64,000 nt of DNA from Hericium rajendrae (taxonomy: Eukaryota > Basidiomycota > Agaricomycetes > Russulales > Hericiaceae): positions 2,751,276 through 2,815,275 of the forward strand of contig CM065885.1 of the NCBI GenBank assembly GCA_033439255.1, in the 5' to 3' direction. Below the pieces are notes generated by a model. It was not told the origin of the DNA. It saw only the letters and a program-made list of their open reading frames with translations, and did not search any database. Made by a program: the position numbers and the translations under genes. This document shows, in pieces, positions 56,098 through 64,000 of the stretch (its first letter is position 1; the number at the start of each line of letters is the position of its first letter).

Positions 56098-59000
56098 CTA
56101 CTCCTCGGTACCTGACATCTGTCTTGATAATATAACTGCCTGCATATACATATTTTCTGACTCCTCTTGTCTTGACAGCTTCTGATATAGTTCACCCAGT
56201 GACCGATAGACCATACATGCATTTGTTATATTATTGATCCTTTTATTTATACTCAAGGCTTGATAAAGCTCTTGTTCAGCTATCTCATGTTTGCCTTGTG
56301 TAGTGTGTATCAAGCCTAAACAGTTTAGATCAAAGCCTTGACCCAGATCATTCTTGGCCTCTATATGTAGCTTCAATGCTTTGCTAAAATTTTCTTCAGC
56401 TTCTTCAAGATGTGAAGGATTCAGATAAACTTGGCTCAAAGCTTGTAAATCATTTGCTTGACCATTGACATCACTGGCTTTTTCATGTAGCTTTGCAGCT
56501 CTTTTCAGCCTTTTAGCAGCAGTGTCTAATTGCATTCTCATTCTATCAATTGTAGCAAGATATTTCAAGTCATATGCTTGGCCTAATGTATCATCTAACT
56601 CTTGATGTTCATTGAAGGCCTGGCTCAAATACTCCTCTGACTTCTCAAATTGAGACATATTCATATATATTTGGCCCAACTGTTGCAAATCCCAGGCATA
56701 GCTGTATTTTGCATTAGTTCTTTTGTGTATCTCCAATGCTGCATTTAAAACTTCAATTGCCTTTTCATTTTCACTCAAAAGCATGTGAACTCTACTCAAA
56801 CTAAACAAAGCATAAGCAGTGCCTCTTGGATCACAGCATCTCTTAGATATATCACAAGCTTTAGAAAATTTCTCATATGCATCTTGACTATCTAGTTGAG
56901 CTAGAGCAAGTTCTCCTAAAGCCATCAGATCTGCAGCTTCACCTTGATGATCCTGAGCTTGAATATGCAGTTGCAAAGCTTCTTTAAAATGAAATTTGGC
57001 TTCATCAACCTCAGTAAAATGCTGATGAATTGAGCCAAGATGCTTTAAAGTGTTTGCTATACCAATGATATCATTTTGCTCTCTGTGCATCACAAGAGCT
57101 TGCTTTAGCTGAGTTCTAGCTTGATCAAAATCAAGAAAATGTAATGACATTTCTCCTAAGAATGTCAAATCATTTGCTTGACCTAACAGATCACATGCCT
57201 TTTTGTGCAGGTCCAAGGCCTCCTCAAATTTAGACTTTGCATCATTCAAAGCTTGATTTGTATGACTATAAACTCTGCCCATTGTCTGCACAACATTTGC
57301 TTGACCTAATATACTTCCTATCTGTTCATGCAATTTATATGCTTCTTGCAATCTCTCCATGCTTTTCTCATATTCAGCAAGTTGCATGTGAATTGTGCCT
57401 AAATATTCAACATCATATGCTTGTCCTAATATGCAATTCTCTTCTTCATGCAATTTCAAGGCTATATTTAGTTTCTCTTTTGCCTCTTCAAATTGTGCAA
57501 TACTCAATAGTAGCCTTGCTTGAGTTTGTAGATCATATCCTTGCTGCATATTATCACCAAGTTCTGTATGCAATTCAAGTGCCTTTTCTAGTTTAATAGC
57601 AGCTTCATCTGTTCGAGAGATTTGCAGATACAATCTGCCCATATACTGAAGATCATGAGCCTGATTTTTTATATCATTTGCCTTTGTATGCAGATCAAGT
57701 GCTTCATCGAATTTTTTCTCTGCTGCATCTGCTCTAGATGTCCATTGAAAGAATTGAGCTCTCAAGAAGCAGCTATCTCCGAGAAGTGCAAATTCATCTG
57801 ATTTCAAGTTGCTGTCAACAAGATCCAGCAGTCTATCTTCATATAGATTTATCCACTGGCAGAATCTGCAGAATTCCAATGTAGCATGGATTGTAGTCTC
57901 AGCATCTGCAGCATCCAGATTTCGGAAGAAAAACAGCAACAGAGAGTTTATATTTCCGACTTCCGGCAGCAGCTCTCTCTGAGTCTCAGGCTCGACATAT
58001 TTTCCACCTTGTTCCGCCAAGGGAAGATAGTAGGCCTTCAAGCCCCGGATGCTCTCCACAGAAGGACCATGATTAGATTGTATGAACAGCCTGATCGGAG
58101 ACAAGACACCAACGACACCAGGGTACGGAGCATAGACCAGCGCATTCTGCCTCAGCACCGCCAGCGCGCGCCGCATGTACGGCAGATTCGCAAACGCCTT
58201 CTGGAAGTGCTGCAGCTTCGACATCTGCATCCCGTCGGGCAGCATGCTCAGAATGCTAAGGAGCACCAGGGCGTCGGTGTGCGCGGCCATCCTAGGACTC
58301 TGCAGGGAGAGCTTGATTGAGAAGTCGACGCTGGAGAGCGGGTCGATGTTCTTACGGCGGATCATCGACGTGTGCTCCTCCTCCCACCGCGCCCACACGT
58401 CCGCCGTAGAGTCGGACTGCGCGAGGTAGGCGAGCAGGTAGACGGCGAGCGGGACGCAATTGACGGCCTCGACGAGCTTGATGGTATATTCGTCAGACTT
58501 GCCAGAGATGGCCGCGAAGGTCTGCAGCGCGGCCTCCTGCGAAAGCGGCGGCACAGGCTCAAAGAATGGCTGCGTCCAGAGCGTCTTCGCGGGGCGCTCG
58601 GTGCCGCGCATCGTTACGAGTACCGTGGCAGTCCGGACGGACGTGATCTTTGCCAACAGCTCCTCAACCAGCCGTGTCTGCGCATCCCAGGGCGTCTCGA
58701 AGTTGTCGAGGCATATGATGCACTTTGCGCTGCGGATGAACGCGAGTATCTTCGCTTCCAGAGAGACCGCGCCGTCTGTGAGGATGCCAAACGCATTCGC
58801 CATTTCCAGGAGCAGCGCGTCGGCGGTCTGCGCGCTGTCGCAGGCGACGAAATAACGTGCGTCACGGAACTCGGCTTCGATCTGGGGATGGTGCAGGACT
58901 TCAAGTGCGATGGAGGTCTTGCCGATTCCGCCGGGGCCGAGGATAGCGATGCGGGCTGGCGGTTGCTGCGAGATCGTGCGTAGGATGTCTTCGATTTCAC

Positions 59001-60029
59001 GCTCGCGGCCGAACATTGTATCCGACCTTGCGCGTAATTCAGGTCCAGATCTAAAATGCATGAGTATGAAAGTGAGAGGTATCGGGATGGTATAAACATA
59101 CGGAGGCTCGTCTACTGGGACAATCTTGATCTGCTCGTTGTCAGCAACAGCGAGGCTATATAATCAAGGACTGTGACAAACCTTGCTCTGTATGGCATCC
59201 CATATCTTCCCAGTTTCAATACGGCTACCGATATTGAGCTTCGTCTAGATTTTGAATCAGTATACCAGCAGGCGTCGACATGAACAAGAACTGACATTAA
59301 ACAAATTAAGAGCCTTCTGTAGGTCTTGACCACACTTATCAACAGCACCTGTCAGCTGCGTGCGATTTAGCACGAGTAGAATGTGGTCGCGCTTGCGTTT
59401 GGCTTGACACTTGTCGAGAACGCGGAGGGTAGCATCCAGGGTGCTGGTCCCACGAATACGTTAGCACAGCATCATGCCTTATAGATCAGAGAAAAATACC
59501 GCTCGAGCACTCGGAATGCTTTCTTCAGATCCGCAGGGACTTCAGAATCCTGCGCGCCCGCATCGACAGTCTGTTGATAGTAATCCTCAAGAAGTTCCCG
59601 AATCTGGTCGACGTCATCCATGATGGCTCGCCACTTCTCCCGACAAGTATCGACTTCCTGTAGAGAACAAAGTCAGATCCCAGAAGCAGAATGTCCGCGG
59701 TGAGACGCACATTCTTAACCTTCAATATCAGCAGAAGAACCCCCGTGACTGTCTTGATGTATGGCAGGTTCTGCGTCGTTTCTGCCACTGCTTGCAGGAC
59801 TCCTAGGGCAGTGTCAACAGTGCTGAACATCATATTGACCTTGTTTGAGCTGGAAGACGGGGTTTCTACGAAGTAATAGTTGTATCAAAAACGGCGTCGT
59901 CCTGAAACAATCGCATTGCCTACCATCATCAGGTGAGGACGAACTGAGTTTGGGAGGGCGAGACGTCGCAGCATGGCCCTGAATATCGCTCGCATCGCGG
60001 CCTGCGTTTCGACCTGGAGGTACTATCAT
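56098..60029 (-). CDS. NLR-like STAND protein: helical N-terminus, NB-ARC, TPR repeats
   Basis: The start is most likely the ATG at 60029 (MIVPPGRNAGRDASDIQGHA). Several small exons give a helical N-terminus (VDTALGVLQAVAETTQNLPY, KTVTGVLLLILK, MDDVDQIRELLEDYYQQT, QLTGAVDKCGQDLQKALNLF). The last exon (from about 59058 to the stop at 56098-56100) starts SGPELRARSDTMFGRERE and has Walker A GPGGIGKTS, Walker B IICLDNFE, VLVTMRGTERP and CVPLAVYLLAYLAQ. It then has about 12 TPR-like repeats with a 40-residue period ending in LH--A-D--GQA-DL--LG. Total about 1,200 residues. Such fungal STAND receptors are thought to oligomerise on ligand sensing through the repeats and signal through the N-terminus in non-self recognition or cell death. 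The TPR half (56098 to about 57950) is far more AT-rich than the rest. Confidence 0.88.
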
Positions 60030-61048
60030 GCTGATCGCGGTAAGTGTTGGAGGCAACGAGTTGTCCTGGAGGCTGCTCGACAAAAGATTGGGTAGATCAA
60101 AAGCAACGTTGCGCACAAGATGAGACCTACCTTCCTGAGCACAGACTCACCCATATCAAGGCCGCTTAGGCCCCGACGCCTCCGACGGCGGTGCCTTGGA
60201 CAAATCTGACACTGACGACAGTGACATGTCAGTTACACCGGATCCTGAAAACGCCGTGGGCGGTTAAGTAAAGTAGTACGAGGCAGCACGCCTCCTCGGG
60301 AATGGCAGGGTCTTCATCAATTACCTCCATAGTTGAATATGCTCAAAGTGTTGGAATAACAGACTGTATTTTCAGTCGGCAAACAAAGTCGATGGACGAG
60401 GAGCGGTAGAAGGAACGGCGGTCCGAACCGAGCCGTGGGCGTCAATTGCAACGTTTCATGAACGAGCGCCCGAATTCATGCTCCAGTGCTCATTGACCTT
60501 CACCGATTTCCATGTGGTCCGAGACTCCGACTGGTCGACATCTGTTGTGAGACTTGACATCGAACTGGCAACAAACCAACGCGGACTGTTTTCTTTTCAA
60601 ACACCAGACATATCTACTCATCTGTTGCTTGCTCAGGCTTCAAGTTTCATGCACGGAATCACCATCTTCTATCACGCGCACAAAAGCATAAGTCTTGATC
60701 CTCCTTCGCTCGTATCCGTCCATGTGCTCCGAGTTCCCTTCACGTATAGTGCACTCGTCGCTGTGGTGAAATCTGTCTTATCTCAGTCCTTGAGAATCAC
60801 CTCGACGTCAATTTCATCACTGAACTGTAGAGGCTCATCCTATCAAGTAGAGGCCCCACAGGTCCCTTATCATTGGCAGGTCATCTGATTGTGAGCTGGA
60901 GCATCTTTCAATCCTAAGAACGGCGCCGTCAAGGCGGATTACGGCTCACCGTACACCACAGATACCCACGAAGCAATCTATGCATGCATAAGTACACTGC
61001 CGACATGGTCGTGTTTGCAAGATAACAAGTTCCATCTCTTCTTCCAGC
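60030..61048. other. Divergent intergenic stretch between the NLR and biotin carboxylase genes
   Basis: It contains both promoters. The only candidate is the plus-strand frame at 60478-60888. Confidence 0.4.
60478..60888 (+). CDS. Hypothetical ORF (136 codons)
   Basis: An uninterrupted ATG-to-stop frame (MLQCSLTFTDFHVVRDSDWS, SVHVLRVPFTYSALVAVVKS) in an intergenic region. No family recognised, and no neighbouring exons extend it. It may be chance. Confidence 0.2.
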   Translation: MLQCSLTFTDFHVVRDSDWSTSVVRLDIELATNQRGLFSFQTPDISTHLLLAQASSFMHGITIFYHAHKSISLDPPSLVSVHVLRVPFTYSALVAVVKSVLSQSLRITSTSISSLNCRGSSYQVEAPQVPYHWQVI

Positions 61049-64000
61049 ATGTCCCTCGCGAACAGTGGTCACAAGCTGCTCGTCGCAAACCGCGGCGAAA
61101 TCGCCGTCCGAATCATTCGAACCGCGAAGGAGCTCGGGGTACCGACTATAGCTATCTACACACCCACCGATGCGCTGTCGCCGCACGTCTCGCTCGCGTC
61201 TATTGCAGTCGCGCTTCCTGCCTCCGAGCCCGCCGATCCCGCAGCGGACTCTAGAGGCTATCTGAATGGGCCCGCTATCCTCGACATCTGTCGATCTCAC
61301 GGTGCGACGCTCGTCCACCCGGGCTATGGATTCCTCTCCGAGAACGAGGACTTCGCGCGCATGCTCCAGGACGCAGGCATCACATGGTTGGGGCCGCATC
61401 CAGACGTGATACGCTCGATGGGTCTCAAGCACGAGGCGCGGAGGCTTGCGGACCAGGCGGGTGTACCTGTCGTATCGGGCTCGAAGGTGTTGCTGCGCGA
61501 TGTCGAGGATGCCGTCCGGGAGGCGCTGGCAGTCGGCTTTCCTGTCATGCTCAAGAGTACAGCGGGAGGTGGAGGGATGGGCCTGGTCGTTTGTGGTGGT
61601 GTTGACGAACTGAATCAGAAATTTAAGGTATTGCAGACTCGAGCGCAGGTTTTGTTCAAGAATGATGGCTTGTTTTTGGAACGATACGTCCCTGCCTCTC
61701 GGCATGTCGAAGTACAGGTGAGGAGAACGCCAAGCTATCGAGTTTATCTCATTTTCTTCAGGTCTTTGGGAACGGTTTAGGACATGTCGTGCACTTTGGA
61801 GAACGAGAATGCAGCGTGCAGCGAAGGCATCAGAAGGTCATCGAAGAAACGCCGAGTCCCTTCATGGTTAAGCATCCAGGTTGTTGAAGGTGAACTTTGC
61901 GTTTCTAGCTTGCTGACGTCCTACGATCACAGAATTGCGACAGAAGATGTGTGCTGCAGCAGTGCATTTATGTCAGAAGATCAAGTATGCATCTGCTGGT
62001 GAGTGGATTGAACAATGATGGACGTCAAACGTAATTTCTTACATATTTTTAGGAACTTGCGAGTTCCTCGTGGACGACAATACGGGAGAATTTTATTTTC
62101 TAGAAATGAACACGCGCCTCCAGGTGCGTACACAACGATAACCTTCTAAATCTGCTCACCTCTTTTCAGGTCGAGCATCCGATCACAGAAGCTGTCCGTC
62201 CGGGCCTCGACATCGTCAAACTTATGATTTTGCAAGGCATCGCACAACGCGACTCTTCTCCTGGCGGACTCGACCCTAGTGAGCTCGATCATCAGGCCAA
62301 TTCCAATGACAAGCAAGTAGCGAAGCTACATGCGATCGAAGCGCGCGTCTACTGCGAGAACCCCGCGGCCGGCTTCAAACCCTCGCCAGGCGTGCTTCAG
62401 CACGTCAAGTTTGCACCCGATGAGGATTGGCTTCGCGTGGATAGCTGGGTGCGATTTTGATTTTCAACGCTTCGCACGATCTGAGTCTCACAGGATCAGG
62501 TCGAGACAGGCACAACGGTAACGCCCTACTACGACCCTCTCGCCTGCAAGCTCATCGTCACTGGAACAAGCCGAGTGCAGGCGATCGACCGTCTGATCCA
62601 GGCCCTGACCGAAAGCAAGATCCATGGGCCCCCCAACAACATGGCCTACTTGCGCGCCATCTGCAATGACGAGAAATTCCGCGGCGGCAACGCAATGACG
62701 ACATTCTTGGACAGATTCGTCTATGTACCAAGGTAAAGCCTATTGCATCATAGCCAACTATCATGGATGTGGTTCACATCTGAGATGCTTTCAGGGCCAT
62801 GGAAGTCGTCGCTGGCGGCCTGGAAACAACTATTCAGGACTACCCAGGACGTTTAGTGGGCTTTGGCATCCCGCGCAGCGGCCCCATGGACTCGCTCGCC
62901 GCGCGCGCAGCCAACATTCTCGTATCCAACCCTGATGAGTGCGAGCTGCTCGAGATCACGCTCTCAGGCCCGACCTTACGCTTCCACGTGCCCGCCGTCA
63001 TCGCTGTCACAGGCGCGCAGATCAAAGTCACCGTTGACGGGCAGGAGGCGGCGACGTGGGCTCGGCTTATCGTCGAGGCTGGCGCAAAGGTGAAGGTCGG
63101 GATGCTTGCAGCGGATGCTAAGGGATTCAGAGCGTATCTTGCTGTGAGAGGCGGCTTCCCCGAGGTTCCGTCTTATTTGGGGTCCAAGTCGACGTCTATG
63201 GGCTTGGGAGGATATCAGGTGCGTGAATTTACCGTGCCGATGGATGTGCATTTATCTTGCATGGCAGGGCCGAGCGCTGGCTGCGGGTGACTACCTTACC
63301 TTGAGTCCATGCGGTCCACTTGCAGGCGAGACCACTCGGGCGGTGAACGTTCCCAAGGCCCTCATACCAGAATATCCTATCAACTGGAGTGTTGGCTGTC
63401 TCGCCGGTCCGCACGGCGACGAAGACTTCATCACATCCGAGGGCATCGAGAGCTTCTACGTCACGGAATGGAAGGTCAGCACCTCGAGCAACAGAATGGG
63501 GATACGGTTAGAGGGCCCGAAGATTGCGTGGGCACGGAAGAACGGTGGAGAAGGCGGGTCCCATCCATCGAATATCCATGATAATGGCTATGCGTTCGGA
63601 AGCATCAATATCAATGGAGACACGCCCGTCATTCTGACGAACGAAGGACCGAGTATGGGAGGATATGTTTGCGCGTGTACGGTGGCATCTGCTGAGATGT
63701 GAGTAGCTGTGGGAGACGATGGCCAGATCAAGCTGAACAATTACGTGCAGGTGGAAGCTCGGACAGTTACGTCCCGGAAACACTGTTCGATTTGAGCGCA
63801 TATCCTTTGAGGAGTCGATGCTATTGAACCGGAGACAGCTCATCATTTTCGATAACATTCGCAAGGTCGTTTTTGGACGAGAACCTTCTTTCGCCGATAC
63901 GAAGACTGAGGTGCCCAAAGAGACCCAAGGACTGTTCAAAGCGAAGTTGCACGTTATCGAGCATAAAGGAGATAGACCTGGAGTCGTTTTTCGTCAGGTT
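61049..64000 (+). CDS. Biotin carboxylase fused to KipA/KipI-like (urea carboxylase-type) domains, 3' end beyond window
   Basis: Exons: 61049-61717, 61762-61879, 61933-61998, 62053-62123, 62170-62448, 62494-62732, 62795-63218, 63268-63698 and 63751 to the edge; all joins are in frame. The N-terminal biotin carboxylase begins [20 protein letters not shown] and has the ATP-grasp glycine loop [51 protein letters not shown] and [20 protein letters not shown]. From about 62795 comes a KipA/carboxyltransferase-type domain ([34 protein letters not shown]). The frame is still open at the edge, where a KipI-like part and biotin-carrier domain are expected. The arrangement matches bacterial-type urea carboxylase and lacks the amidase found at the N-terminus of yeast Dur1,2. 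It would carboxylate urea or a related amide. The LamB/YcsF gene nearby fits 5-oxoproline or amide catabolism. Confidence 0.9.

Overview
This is a stretch of nuclear genome from a filamentous basidiomycete, most likely an agaricomycete. The evidence is many GT-AG introns of about 45-65 bases, short GC-rich intergenic spaces, and recognisable fungal genes: GH16 laminarinase-like enzymes, condensin SMC2, Kish, a fungal NB-ARC/TPR receptor and a biotin-dependent urea-carboxylase-type enzyme. Nearly all genes are multi-exon. Gene models were spliced by eye from GT/GC...AG signals, reading frame and comparison between paralogs, so individual exon edges are uncertain unless stated.

Layout. 1-138: start of a secreted GH16 gene running off the left edge. 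139-7213: mostly gene-free, with an intron-containing tRNA-Thr at 2927-3022 and, at 4600-5209, a badly decayed plus-strand copy of a seven-helix membrane-protein gene. 7216-7364: a 149-bp palindromic element flanked by TCA. 8133-15908: two same-strand paralogs (A and B) of an uncharacterised Cys-rich zinc-finger-like family, with a direct repeat and a coding fragment between them. 16790-25834: four minus-strand copies of the seven-helix family, two intact and two disabled, each with a shared upstream block. 26813-35282: little-known proteins, including a proline-rich protein, a small membrane protein and a helical protein. 35757-37369: TPR plus two CCCH fingers plus an RGG tract. 37784-39240: a complete GH16 paralog of the edge gene. 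40494-45298: SMC2. 45371-45808: a 438-bp inverted-repeat element in the shared upstream region of SMC2 and a DUF262 gene (46064-48003) with two microexons. 51156-52853: a secreted, probably GPI-anchored six-hairpin glycosidase-like protein. 53343-53773: Kish. 54258-55493: a LamB/YcsF (PxpA-type) protein. 56098-60029: an NLR-like receptor. 61049 to the right edge: biotin carboxylase fused to carboxyltransferase-type (KipA/KipI-like) domains.

Functional links. The PxpA-type gene and the biotin carboxylase fusion suggest a small amide/5-oxoproline or urea-type catabolic neighbourhood, with an NLR-like receptor between them. SMC2 and the DUF262 gene share an upstream region that now holds a transposon-derived element. 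The seven-helix family shows local tandem expansion and decay, and is the most dynamic part of the window.
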